A stretch of DNA of 12,831 bases from Alphaproteobacteria bacterium (GTDB lineage: Bacteria; Pseudomonadota; Alphaproteobacteria; GCA-2731375), in the NCBI GenBank assembly GCA_028281075.1, contig JANQKO010000574.1, positions 1-12,831 of the forward strand, given 5' to 3'. The position numbers and the translations under genes are program-made. Shown one piece after another: positions 1 to 7,112 of the stretch (position 1 is its first letter; each line of letters starts with the position of its first letter). The notes below the pieces were generated by a model. The model did not search any database. It had not been told where the DNA came from and was given only the letters and a program-made list of their open reading frames with translations.

Positions 1-32
1 AGTCTGATGGGGTCTGAATACTCAGGGTCATA

Positions 33-62
33 ACAGCTTGAATCGCAACAAAGACAAGCTGT
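33..62. repeat. perfect 8-bp inverted repeat
   Basis: ACAGCTTG at 33-40 is the exact reverse complement of CAAGCTGT at 55-62, with a 14-base spacer. There is no T-run after either arm, so it does not look like an intrinsic terminator. It sits in a non-coding stretch of visibly lower GC than the rest of the window, beside two further palindromes. It could be the end of a small mobile or REP-type element or the operator of a gene lying to the left; I cannot tell which. Confidence 0.45.
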
Positions 63-80
63 CAACCAACTAACTTAGCG

Positions 81-104
81 CCTATGGGGACTGTCCCTAA
101 TAGG
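81..104. repeat. nested palindrome around GGGACTGTCCC
   Basis: GGGAC (87-91) and GTCCC (93-97) form an inner inverted repeat around a single T. CCTAT (81-85) and ATAGG (100-104) form an outer matching pair. From memory, cores of this GGGACTGTCCC type occur in REP-like elements and at the ends of small transposable elements linked to REP-associated tyrosine transposases. No such transposase is present in the window, so the link is inference. A short GGGAATCCC palindrome follows at 108-116. Confidence 0.4.
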
Positions 105-160
105 TGAGGGAATCCCAAGGAATCCGAATACGCCCGGGGTTTTGCTCCGATTACCATACT

Positions 161-187
161 GAGGAGACGCGAAGCGTCGTCTCGAAG
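161..187. repeat. REP-like palindrome with two alternative hairpins
   Basis: GAGACG (164-169) pairs with CGTCTC (178-183) around an 8-base loop. Within the same segment ACGC (167-170) can instead pair with GCGT (174-177) around GAA, so two mutually exclusive hairpins are possible. The surrounding text (ACTGAGGAG ... CTCGAAGCATG) resembles a dispersed palindromic repeat I recall from several alphaproteobacterial genomes. It lies just downstream of the minus-strand epimerase gene and could protect that transcript's 3' end. It lacks a U-tract on either strand, so it is not a standard terminator. Confidence 0.5.
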
Positions 188-225
188 CATGCTGGCGCCG
201 ATATCGCGGCTTTCTCGGCAGCCTG

Positions 226-1209
226 CTAAAGGCCGTCGACGAAGCCCGGGTGCCGGTCGAGCCAGGTCATGTAGTCGTCGAAGGCTTCGGCCAGGCGGTA
301 TCTCGGCACGTAGCCGAGATCCGAGGTCAGCCGGTCGATGGCGAGCGGCCGGCGGTCGCGGTCGCCCCAGGGCGCGGACGCCGCCGTTTCGTCGATCGAC
401 CAGGTGAAGCCCCGAAAGCGTTCGGCCAGCAGCGCGCACCAGTCCGCGGCGGTGAATTCGGCGCCCGGCCCGACATTGTAGACACGGTGGGCGGCGGGGG
501 CGTGTTCGAGCAGAAGCGCCACCGCCGCGGCGACGTCGCGGCCATAGACCCAGTCGCGGCCGACGGGACGCGGCAGCACCACCGTCTCGCCCCGTAGCGC
601 CGCCAGCGTCGCCCGGAACGGGGGGCTCAACGTATCGCGGAAGCCGGTATCGCGCTCCCACGGCCCGAACGCGGCCGACAGGCGGGCGCAGACGACGTCG
701 AGGCCGCGCAGGTCGTGATAGCGCAGCGCCATGCGCTCGCCGGCATGCTTGCTGATCGAATAGAGCGTGTCGGGCAGGGCGGGCGTCATGGCCTCGTCAA
801 GCGTCGCGTCATCGAAGCCGTTGACGCCATAGACGCTGGACGAGGACAGATAGACGACCCGCGCCAGGCCGTGCTGCAGCGCCGCCTCCAGGAGCGCGAC
901 CGTGCCGAGCATGTTGACGGCAACGATGGTCGCGGCGTCGCGTGCCTCGCGGTCGGCATCGGCGGTGATCACGGCGCCATGGACCGCGCGCTCGACCCGG
1001 TGCGTGGCGAAGACCGCGTCGAGCGCCGCGCGGTCGCGGATGTCGCCCTGGACGAAGTGGACCGGCGCGCCGCTGTCGGACAGTTCCCGCATGGCCTCGT
1101 CCGGCGCCGCGCCGATATCGAACAGCACGACCGGCGTGCCCCGCCGGACCAGCGCCTCGGCGATGTTCAGGCCGACGAACCCGGTGCCGCCCGTGATAAG
1201 AACCGTCAT
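226..1209 (-). CDS. NAD-dependent epimerase/dehydratase (extended SDR family)
   Basis: This 327-residue protein is a member of the extended short-chain dehydrogenase/reductase family, which act mostly on nucleotide sugars or related polyols in the cytoplasm. The N-terminal Rossmann fold shows the glycine motif GGTGFVG at residues 7-13. An acidic residue ending strand 2 (FD, Asp31) favours NAD(H) over NADP(H), and GDIRD follows at 55-59. The catalytic region has SSSSVYG at 122-128 and the Tyr-Lys pair YSISK at 150-154. The C-terminal part, with RDWVYGRDVAAAV and YNVGPG, is the substrate-binding region typical of the family. Length is normal. The minus-strand start is preceded by a purine-rich AGGGGGGAG ribosome-binding site about 13 bases upstream. 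It lies 24 bases after the lipoprotein gene, suggesting co-transcription. The substrate cannot be read from sequence: no sugar-biosynthesis neighbours are present. Confidence 0.9.
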   Translation of the reverse strand: MTVLITGGTGFVGLNIAEALVRRGTPVVLFDIGAAPDEAMRELSDSGAPVHFVQGDIRDRAALDAVFATHRVERAVHGAVITADADREARDAATIVAVNMLGTVALLEAALQHGLARVVYLSSSSVYGVNGFDDATLDEAMTPALPDTLYSISKHAGERMALRYHDLRGLDVVCARLSAAFGPWERDTGFRDTLSPPFRATLAALRGETVVLPRPVGRDWVYGRDVAAAVALLLEHAPAAHRVYNVGPGAEFTAADWCALLAERFRGFTWSIDETAASAPWGDRDRRPLAIDRLTSDLGYVPRYRLAEAFDDYMTWLDRHPGFVDGL

Positions 1210-1233
1210 CGTTCGAACCGGCTCCCCCCTGGA

Positions 1234-1440
1234 TCAGTCGCCGAACGGCCACCACCATGCGCGCGCGGGCGTCAGGACCGGATTGCCGTGGCCGTCGCGC
1301 TTGACGCCTCGCGGGGTCTTTTCCGGCTGCAGGATCGACTTGCCGACATAATGGTCGCGCAGCAGCGGCTCGTCGACGCCGCCGCAGGCCGCCGTCAGCA
1401 GGATCGATGCGGCAATGACCGGAATGACGCGCATACCCAT
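1234..1440 (-). CDS. small predicted lipoprotein of unknown function
   Basis: This 68-residue product starts with a short basic N-terminus, a hydrophobic stretch (residues 5-18) and a lipobox-like LTAAC with Cys19, so it is probably exported, lipid-modified on Cys19 and left with a mature part of about 50 residues. The -3 residue is Thr rather than the favoured Leu/Val, so the lipobox is tolerable but not ideal. The mature part has no domain I recognise. It contains YVGKSIL near the start and ends in the aromatic cluster AWWWPFGD. An in-frame ATG two codons downstream (at 1434) is an alternative start; neither has a strong ribosome-binding site. It lies directly upstream of the epimerase on the same strand. 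The codon pattern and signal sequence make it likely to be real. Function unknown. Confidence 0.65.
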   Translation of the reverse strand: MGMRVIPVIAASILLTAACGGVDEPLLRDHYVGKSILQPEKTPRGVKRDGHGNPVLTPARAWWWPFGD

Positions 1441-1495
1441 CGATAGCCCGCTTCACGGCCGTCGATCAAGTCCGGCGCGGAACCGGTCGCGGCTA

Positions 1496-1524
1496 TTGTC
1501 TGCCTCGCGCGCCGCCATTAGATT
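1496..1524 (+). promoter_or_regulatory. candidate sigma-70-type promoter for the Sel1-repeat gene
   Basis: TTGTCT (1496-1501) and TAGATT (1519-1524) match the -35 and -10 hexamers at four of six positions each, with an ideal 17-base spacer. A transcript starting near 1531 would have a leader of about 30 bases containing GAGGGG at 1540-1545, rather far (15 bases) from the ATG at 1561. The site lies in the only divergent intergenic region of the window. Confidence 0.45.
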
Positions 1525-1560
1525 GCGACCCGGGCAGACGAGGGGTCGGGTTCGGCGCGG

Positions 1561-2457
1561 ATGAGAGCCTGGATACTGGTCGCGGCAATTCTGATCGGCG
1601 GCGTTCGGCTGGCGCAGGCGGACATGCAGCGCGCCGAACGCGCCTACGATTCCGGCAACTTCCGCAGCGCGCTGCAGCACTTCGTCAACGCGGCCGAGGG
1701 CGGCGACGTGGATGCGACCTATCGCGTCGGCCGCATGTACGACGCCGGGCGCGGCACCGTCGCCGACCCGGAGACGGCGCTGGCCTGGTTCCGCCGGGCC
1801 GCCGAGGCCGGCCATGTCGAGTCGCAGCGCGTCGTCGGCATCTATTACGAGGAAGGCAAGGTCGTACCGCAGGACCATGCACGGGCGGCCGAGTGGTACG
1901 AGCAGGCCGCGCGCGCCGGCAACGCCAAGGCGCAGCGCAATGTCGGTCAGCTCTATGCCCACGGCCGGGGCGTGCGCCAGGACCTGCGGCGGGCGGTCGA
2001 CTGGTACCGGATGTCGGCCGCGCAGGGTAATGCCAAGGCCAAGCGCAACCTCGCCTATCATTATTATTTCGGCCGCGGCGCGCGGCGGGACCGGGAGCGC
2101 GCCGCGCAGCTCTTCGCGGAAGCCGCCGCGGCCGGCATCGACAAGGCGGCCTTCAATCTCGGCTTCATCTACTACAACGGCGAAGGCGTGATGAAGAACA
2201 AGGAGATGGCGGCCTATCACTTCGGTGTCGCCGCCAACGCCGGCAATTCGGACGCGCAGATCTTTCTCGGCCGCATGTACCTGCTGGGCGAGGGGGTCGA
2301 GCGCGATGCCGAGAAATCGTATTTCTGGACGCTGCTGGGCGCGGCCCAGAAGCCGAGCCTGGCGGAATACTACTTCGAACGGCTGCGCGGCGAGCTGACG
2401 CCGGCCCAGGCGCGCAAGGTGCGGTCTCAGGCCCGGAACTGGCTGCCGGCGGGCTGA
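1561..2457 (+). CDS. secreted Sel1-repeat (SEL1-like TPR) protein
   Basis: The 298-residue product has a signal peptide (hydrophobic residues 4-15, likely cleavage after AQA at residue 20) and no further membrane segment, so it is predicted to be periplasmic or secreted. The mature protein is almost entirely Sel1-like repeats with a strict 36-residue period, about 49-84, 85-120, 121-156, 157-192, 193-228 and 229-264. Each carries the G-x-x-Y-x-x-G-x-G-V and A-x-x-W/Y-F/Y-x-x-A-A-x-x-G pattern. A short degenerate helix pair (24-48) precedes them. Such alpha-solenoids act as protein-interaction scaffolds; the partner cannot be inferred. It is the first plus-strand gene and is transcribed divergently from the lipoprotein/epimerase pair. 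The spacing to the amidase is 84 bases, so co-transcription is possible. No truncation is seen. Confidence 0.92.
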   Translation: MRAWILVAAILIGGVRLAQADMQRAERAYDSGNFRSALQHFVNAAEGGDVDATYRVGRMYDAGRGTVADPETALAWFRRAAEAGHVESQRVVGIYYEEGKVVPQDHARAAEWYEQAARAGNAKAQRNVGQLYAHGRGVRQDLRRAVDWYRMSAAQGNAKAKRNLAYHYYFGRGARRDRERAAQLFAEAAAAGIDKAAFNLGFIYYNGEGVMKNKEMAAYHFGVAANAGNSDAQIFLGRMYLLGEGVERDAEKSYFWTLLGAAQKPSLAEYYFERLRGELTPAQARKVRSQARNWLPAG

Positions 2458-2541
2458 AGCCGGTTGTCGCGGCGGCCGGCTGCGGCGAGAATATGGCCGT
2501 CAACGCAAGATCGACATCCAGCCGCCGGAGTATTTGCCCCC

Positions 2542-3933
2542 GTGTCAGAAGAACTCGCCTACCTGTCCGCGACGGACCTGCTCGCCGCCTATCGCGACAA
2601 GACACTGTCACCCGTCGACGCGACGCGGGCGGTGCTGGACCGGATCGAGGCGCATAACGCCAAGATCAACGCCTTCAACCTGATCGACGCGGACGCGGCG
2701 CTGGATCAGGCCAAAGCGTCGGAGGCGCGCTGGACGCGCGGCGAGCCGCAAGGGCTGCTCGACGGCGTGCCGACCTCGATCAAGGACCTGGTGCTGACCA
2801 GGGGCTGGCCGACATTGCGCGGCTCGCTGACCGCCGACCCGGCCGGCCCGTGGGAGGACGACGCGCCGTGCGTCGCCCGGCTGCGCGAGCATCGTGCCGT
2901 TCTGGTCGGCAAGACGACGACGCCCGAGTTCGGCTGGAAAGGCGTCACCGACAGCAAGCTGACCGGCATTACCCGAAATCCGTGGAACCTGGAGAAGACG
3001 CCCGGCGGTTCGTCCGGCGGCGCGTCGGCGGCGCTGGCCGCCGGCATGGCGCCGCTGGCGGTCGGTTCGGATGGCGGCGGCTCGATCCGCATTCCGGCGG
3101 GCTTTGCCGGGGTCTTCGGCCTGAAGGCGAATTTCGGCCGCGTGCCGGCCTGGCCGCCCAGCCCCATGGGCACCTTGAGCCATATCGGCCCGATGACCCG
3201 GACCGTGCGCGACGCGGCGCTGATGATGAACGTGCTGGCCCTGCCCGACGGCCGGGACTGGAGCAGCCTGCCGTACCAGGGCATCGACTTCACCGACGGC
3301 CTGGACGACGGGGTCGCCGGCCTGCGCGTCGCCTACAGCCCGGATCTGGGCTACGCGCGGGTGCATCCCGAGGTCGAGCGGCTGGTCAAGGCCGCGGCCG
3401 ACGCGTTCGCCGACCTCGGCGCCAGGGTGGAACAGCGCGATCCCGGCTTCGCCGATCCGACGGAGGACTTCCGCATTCACTGGTGGGCCGGCGCCGTCGC
3501 CGGTTTTTCGACGCTCGACCAGTCGAAGCTGGAGCCGGAGCTGGCGGCGATCATCGCCGAGGGGCAGGGGATCACGGCCGGCGACTATGTGCGCTCGGCC
3601 GGCCGGCGCTTCCAGCTCGGCGCCCATATGCGGCGGTTTCACGATGACTACGACCTGCTGCTGACGCCGTCGCTGTCGATCCCGGCCTTCGACGCCGGAC
3701 GGCTGCATCCGCCGGGGGAGGACGGTGTCGGCTACTGGCTGGGCTGGACGCCGTTCAGCTATCCCTTCAACCTGACGCAACAGCCGGCCTGCAGCATTCC
3801 CTGCGGCTTCACCGGGGACGGCCTGCCCGTCGGCCTGCAGATCGTCGCCGCCAACTACCGCGAGGACCTGGTGTTGCGGGCGGCGCGGGCCTACGAGGCG
3901 GCAAATCCCATCACCGCGCGTCCGTCGCTCTGA
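2542..3933 (+). CDS. amidase-signature family hydrolase
   Basis: This 463-residue enzyme belongs to the amidase signature (AS) family, which hydrolyses amide bonds with a Ser-cisSer-Lys triad. Counting from the GTG start, the triad is Lys81 in SIKD, cis-Ser157 in TPGGSSGG and nucleophile Ser181 in GSDGGGSIRIPA. The 24-residue gap between the serines is the family norm. Length is usual. The start at GTG 2542 is chosen because the protein then begins SEELAYLSATDLLAAY, like other family members, and GGAG lies 11 bases upstream. An open frame extends back to ATG 2464, but that extension is low-complexity and unlike the family. It is not obviously GatA, since no gatB or gatC is adjacent. Substrate unknown. 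Nnr follows after 25 bases, so the two may share a transcript. Confidence 0.92.
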   Translation: MSEELAYLSATDLLAAYRDKTLSPVDATRAVLDRIEAHNAKINAFNLIDADAALDQAKASEARWTRGEPQGLLDGVPTSIKDLVLTRGWPTLRGSLTADPAGPWEDDAPCVARLREHRAVLVGKTTTPEFGWKGVTDSKLTGITRNPWNLEKTPGGSSGGASAALAAGMAPLAVGSDGGGSIRIPAGFAGVFGLKANFGRVPAWPPSPMGTLSHIGPMTRTVRDAALMMNVLALPDGRDWSSLPYQGIDFTDGLDDGVAGLRVAYSPDLGYARVHPEVERLVKAAADAFADLGARVEQRDPGFADPTEDFRIHWWAGAVAGFSTLDQSKLEPELAAIIAEGQGITAGDYVRSAGRRFQLGAHMRRFHDDYDLLLTPSLSIPAFDAGRLHPPGEDGVGYWLGWTPFSYPFNLTQQPACSIPCGFTGDGLPVGLQIVAANYREDLVLRAARAYEAANPITARPSL

Positions 3934-3958
3934 CGGCGGACCGCCGGGACGGGCGCCG

Positions 3959-5428
3959 ATGACCACGCTGCTGTCCGTCGCCGAGATGTACGCCGCCGAC
4001 CGGGCGGCGATGGCGACGGGCGTGTCCGGATCGGCCCTGATGGAGGCCGCCGGGAAGGGGGGCGCCGAGGAGATGTTGCAGCGCTTTGGCGCCCGGCCGG
4101 TCGCGGTGCTGTGCGGTCCCGGCAACAATGGCGGCGACGGCTTCGTCATCGCCCGGCACCTGCGCGCCGCCGGCGCGCCGGTGCGCCTGGCGCTGCTGGG
4201 GGACAAGGCGCGGCTGACGGGCGACGCGGCCGCCATGGCGGCGCGCTGGCGCGGCAAGGCGTGGCCGATGTCGCCGGCGGTGCTGGACCAGGCGGCGCTG
4301 GTGGTCGACGCCATTTTCGGCGCCGGCCTGGCCCGCGACGTCGACGGCGCGGCGCGGGAAGTGCTGGCCGCGGCGGCGGCGCGCGGGCTGCCGAGCGTCG
4401 CCGTCGACGTGCCGAGCGGCGTGCACGGCGACAGCGGCGAGATCCGCGGCTACGCCCTGCCGGCGGCGATGACGGTGACGTTCTTTCGCCGCAAGCCGGG
4501 ACACCTGCTGCTGCCGGGCCGACAGTTCTGCGGCGAGGTCCGGGTGGTCGACATCGGCATTCCGGCGGCCGTGCTGGCGGCGATCGGACCGCAGACCCGG
4601 GAGAACATGCCGGCGTCGTGGGCGGCGCGATTTCCCTGGCCTCGGGTCGACGGCCACAAATACAGCCGCGGCCATGCCGTCGTCGCCAGCGGCCCCCGGG
4701 GCAAGAGCGGCGCGGCGCGGCTGGCCGCCCGGGCGGCGTTGCGGGCCGGCGCCGGCCTGGTCACGGTCCTGGCGCCGGCCTCGGCCATGGCCGAGAACGC
4801 CGCGCAGCTTACCGCCGTCATGCTGGCCGAGATCAGGGGGGCGGACGGATTCGCCGCGGCCATCGCCGACCGCCGCCGCAACGCCATCCTGATCGGTCCC
4901 GGCAACGGCGTCACGGCGGCGACGCGGCGGCATGTGCTGGCGGCGCTGAAGACGCGCCGGGCCTGCGTCCTGGACGCGGATGCGCTGACGGTCTTCGCGC
5001 GGGCGCCCAAGACGCTCTTCAAGGCGGTGCGCGGACCCTGTCTGATGACGCCGCACGAAGGCGAGTTCGGGCGGCTGTTCGATGTCGCGGGCGGCAAGCT
5101 GGAACGCGCCCGGGCGGCGGCGCGGGCCAGCGGCGCGGTCGTCCTGCTGAAGGGGCCGGATACCGTCATCGCGGCGCCGGACGGGCGCGCGGCGATCAAC
5201 ACCAACGCGCCACCGACATTGGCGACGGCGGGCGCCGGCGACGTGCTGGCCGGCATCGCGCTGGGACTGCTGGCCCAGGGCATGGGCCCGTTCGACGCGG
5301 GCTGTGCCGCGGCCTGGCTGCATGGCGCGGCGGCGAACCATTTCGGCCCCGGCCTGATCGCCGAGGACCTGTGCGAGACGCTGCCGTCGGCGCTGGCGGA
5401 CCTCCCGCGACCAAAGGTCACGGGCTGA
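3959..5428 (+). CDS. nnr: bifunctional NAD(P)H-hydrate repair enzyme (epimerase + ADP-dependent dehydratase)
   Basis: This 489-residue, two-domain cytoplasmic enzyme repairs NAD(P)HX, the hydrated damage product of NAD(P)H. The N-terminal YjeF_N domain (about 1-215) interconverts R and S epimers. The C-terminal ribokinase-like domain (about 225-485) dehydrates the S form using ADP. The N-domain shows CGPGNNGGDG (52-61), VDAIFGAGL and DVPSGVHGDSGE. The C-domain shows HKYSRGHA, GAGLVTV, IGPGNG, VLDADAL, LMTPHEGEFGRLF, KGPDTVIA and the GAGD motif with catalytic Asp428. The fusion is the standard bacterial arrangement, and both halves appear complete. The ribosome-binding site is weak. It sits 25 bases after the amidase. 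As a housekeeping repair enzyme its neighbours carry little meaning, and in this window it is followed by a putative promoter for the next gene. Confidence 0.96.
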   Translation: MTTLLSVAEMYAADRAAMATGVSGSALMEAAGKGGAEEMLQRFGARPVAVLCGPGNNGGDGFVIARHLRAAGAPVRLALLGDKARLTGDAAAMAARWRGKAWPMSPAVLDQAALVVDAIFGAGLARDVDGAAREVLAAAAARGLPSVAVDVPSGVHGDSGEIRGYALPAAMTVTFFRRKPGHLLLPGRQFCGEVRVVDIGIPAAVLAAIGPQTRENMPASWAARFPWPRVDGHKYSRGHAVVASGPRGKSGAARLAARAALRAGAGLVTVLAPASAMAENAAQLTAVMLAEIRGADGFAAAIADRRRNAILIGPGNGVTAATRRHVLAALKTRRACVLDADALTVFARAPKTLFKAVRGPCLMTPHEGEFGRLFDVAGGKLERARAAARASGAVVLLKGPDTVIAAPDGRAAINTNAPPTLATAGAGDVLAGIALGLLAQGMGPFDAGCAAAWLHGAAANHFGPGLIAEDLCETLPSALADLPRPKVTG

Positions 5429-5436
5429 TCGGGGAC

Positions 5437-5486
5437 TTGTGCCGGTCCGAACAATCTTAATAAATCGTCCTTAGTGTTCGCGGACC
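5437..5486 (+). promoter_or_regulatory. putative promoter overlapped by an imperfect inverted repeat, upstream of malonyl-CoA decarboxylase
   Basis: GGTCCGAACA (5444-5453) is mirrored by TGTTCG-CG-GACC (5475-5486), which is perfect apart from a two-base insertion. The arms enclose a 21-base AT-rich centre containing TTAATAAAT. TTGTGC (5437-5442) and TAATAA (5458-5463) could serve as -35 and -10 boxes with a short 15-base spacer. The arrangement suits an operator over a promoter, or an mRNA hairpin just before the start codon. Both readings are inference. Confidence 0.35.
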
Positions 5487-5498
5487 ATGAGGCCGTTG

Positions 5499-6890
5499 AT
5501 GAGACTGGAGCTGTTTGACCGGACGCTCGGCAGCCTGAAGCGGGCCTTGCGCGGGCGCTCGCAGTCCTGGTCGCTGGCCCCGGACCTGCCGCAGTCCGAT
5601 TCCGACCTGCTGCGCCAGCGCATCGACGCCTGTCTCGGGGCGCCCGGCGGCGAGGTCTCGGCGCGGGCGCGGGCGGCCGAGCTGGGCCGCGCCTATCTCG
5701 CCCTCAATCCCACCGGCCGCGAGCGTTTCCTGCAGATCCTGGCCAACGAATACGGCGTCGTCGACGCGGAGGTCGAGGCCGCGATCACGGCGCGGCGCAC
5801 GGCGACGGACGATGTCGGCCGGGTCGCCGCCGAGCGCCAGCTTCGCGCCGCCCTGCTGCCGCCGAGCATTCGCCTGCTGCGGCAGTTCAACGGCCTGCCG
5901 CAGGGCGTCAAGTTCCTGGTCGACTTGCGGGCCGAGCTGCTGCCGCTGGCGCGGGGAGACGCGGCGCTGAAGGCGCTCGACAACGAGCTGCGCGAGCTGC
6001 TCGCCTCCTGGTTCGATATCGGCTTCCTGGCGCTCGAACGCATCACCTGGGAGGCGCCGGCCGCGCTGCTGGAGAAGCTGATCGCCTACGAGGCCGTGCA
6101 CGAGATCCGCTCCTGGCATGATCTGAAGAACCGCCTGGACTCCGACCGGCGGCTCTACGCTTTCTTTCATCCGAGCATGCCCGACGAGCCGTTGATCTTC
6201 GTGCAGGTGGCGCTGGTCAGCGGCATCGCCGACAACGTGCAGGCCCTGCTGGACGAGACGGCGCCGTCGGGCGATCCCGAGGATGCCGACACCGCGATCT
6301 TCTATTCGATCTCGAACGCCCAGGCCGGACTGGCCGGCGTCAGCTTCGGCAATTTCCTGATCAAGCGCGTGGCGGACCACCTGTCGCGCAATCTGCCGAA
6401 CCTGAAGACCTTCTCGACGCTGTCGCCGGTGCCGGGATTCCGCGCCTGGCTCGATCTCCAGCTCGACGGCGGCGAGGGCGAGGCGCTGTTCACGGCGTCG
6501 GAGGCGCAGGACCTGAGCCGGATCGCCGACAACCAGCCGCCCGGCCTGGCGCTGCGAACCCTGCTGGCGGCGCCCGGCTGGTACGAGGACGAGGCGGCGG
6601 CGGCCGCCCTGAAACCGGTCCTGATGCGGCTGGGCGCGCGCTACCTGCTGGAGGTCAAGCGCGGGGACCTGGCCCACGACCGCGTCGCGCATTTCCATCT
6701 GTCGAACGGCGCCCGGCTGGAACGCATCAACTGGCTCGCCGACACGTCGGAGAACGGCCTGAGGCAGTCGGCCGGGCTGATGGTCAACTATCTCTATGAC
6801 CTGTCGGAGATCGACAAGAACCACGAAGCCTATACCGGCGAGAACAGGATCGCCGCCGCGTCCGCGGTGCGCCGGCTGGCGCGCGACTGA
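5499..6890 (+). CDS. malonyl-CoA decarboxylase
   Basis: The 463-residue enzyme converts malonyl-CoA to acetyl-CoA and CO2, in the cytoplasm of bacteria. The N-terminal helical domain (to about 185) is followed by the GNAT-like catalytic domain. Family landmarks are YEAVHEI, RRLYAFFHPSMPDEPL, FYSISNAQAGL, LIKRVADHL, LSPVPGF and FHLSNGA followed by RINWLAD. By alignment from memory with the human enzyme (Ser329, His423), the catalytic serine is Ser309 in LSPVPGF and the histidine is His400 in FHLSNGA. ATG 5499 is chosen because GAGG (5489-5492) lies six bases upstream. The in-frame ATG at 5487 has no ribosome-binding site but would add only four residues. No malonyl-CoA synthetase or malonate transporter gene is nearby, so it may limit intracellular malonyl-CoA rather than serve malonate catabolism. 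The usual symbols are matA or mlycd; I cannot choose between them. Confidence 0.93.
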   Translation: MRLELFDRTLGSLKRALRGRSQSWSLAPDLPQSDSDLLRQRIDACLGAPGGEVSARARAAELGRAYLALNPTGRERFLQILANEYGVVDAEVEAAITARRTATDDVGRVAAERQLRAALLPPSIRLLRQFNGLPQGVKFLVDLRAELLPLARGDAALKALDNELRELLASWFDIGFLALERITWEAPAALLEKLIAYEAVHEIRSWHDLKNRLDSDRRLYAFFHPSMPDEPLIFVQVALVSGIADNVQALLDETAPSGDPEDADTAIFYSISNAQAGLAGVSFGNFLIKRVADHLSRNLPNLKTFSTLSPVPGFRAWLDLQLDGGEGEALFTASEAQDLSRIADNQPPGLALRTLLAAPGWYEDEAAAAALKPVLMRLGARYLLEVKRGDLAHDRVAHFHLSNGARLERINWLADTSENGLRQSAGLMVNYLYDLSEIDKNHEAYTGENRIAAASAVRRLARD

Positions 6891-6933
6891 GGCCGTTCGC
6901 CGCCGAGGCCGGGGATATCGGTGCCCTCCAGCC

Positions 6934-6960
6934 GTCATGCTGGCGCAGGCCAGCATCCAG
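6934..6960 (+). repeat. REP-like hairpin element, copy 1 (forward)
   Basis: ATGCTGGC (6937-6944) and GCCAGCAT (6949-6956) form a perfect 8-bp stem around GCAG, flanked by GTC on the left and CCAG on the right. It forms a larger imperfect inverted repeat with copy 2 (23 of 26 positions). The sequence type resembles dispersed palindromes found between genes in many proteobacterial genomes; that comparison is from memory. Confidence 0.65.
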
Positions 6961-6992
6961 CGGCATCGCAATCTGTTCAAAAACAACAAAAA

Positions 6993-7018
6993 TGGATCCT
7001 GGCCTTCGCCAGGATGAC
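6993..7018 (-). repeat. REP-like hairpin element, copy 2 (reverse)
   Basis: ATCCTGGC (6996-7003) and GCCAGGAT (7008-7015) form a perfect 8-bp stem around CTTC, flanked by TGG and GAC. This is the inverted orientation relative to copy 1. Against copy 1 one base pair is swapped from G-C to C-G on both arms, so the stem is preserved. Copies 1 and 2 are separated by 32 bases that include an A-rich run (6979-6992). Confidence 0.65.
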
Positions 7019-7112
7019 AACTTGGGTGGCATCGGCGCGATTTCTTCACGCGCTTGCAGTCCGGTATCCATGGGCATCCGATGGCCAGCGCGGCACGCGC
7101 GGTGTCGTCCCC

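Noticed and set aside
188..198. Shared 11-base string CATGCTGGCGC at 188-198 and 6936-6946
   Set aside because: The flanking sequences do not align and the string is too short and GC-rich to show that the two repeat types are related.
2464..2541. N-terminal extension of the amidase from ATG 2464
   Set aside because: The extra 26 residues are unlike the family, and GTG 2542 gives the normal amidase N-terminus with an upstream GGAG.
5457..7049. Minus-strand open frame of 530 codons
   Set aside because: It is opposite malonyl-CoA decarboxylase, whose conserved motifs and catalytic residues are intact on the plus strand. The composition is shadow-like.
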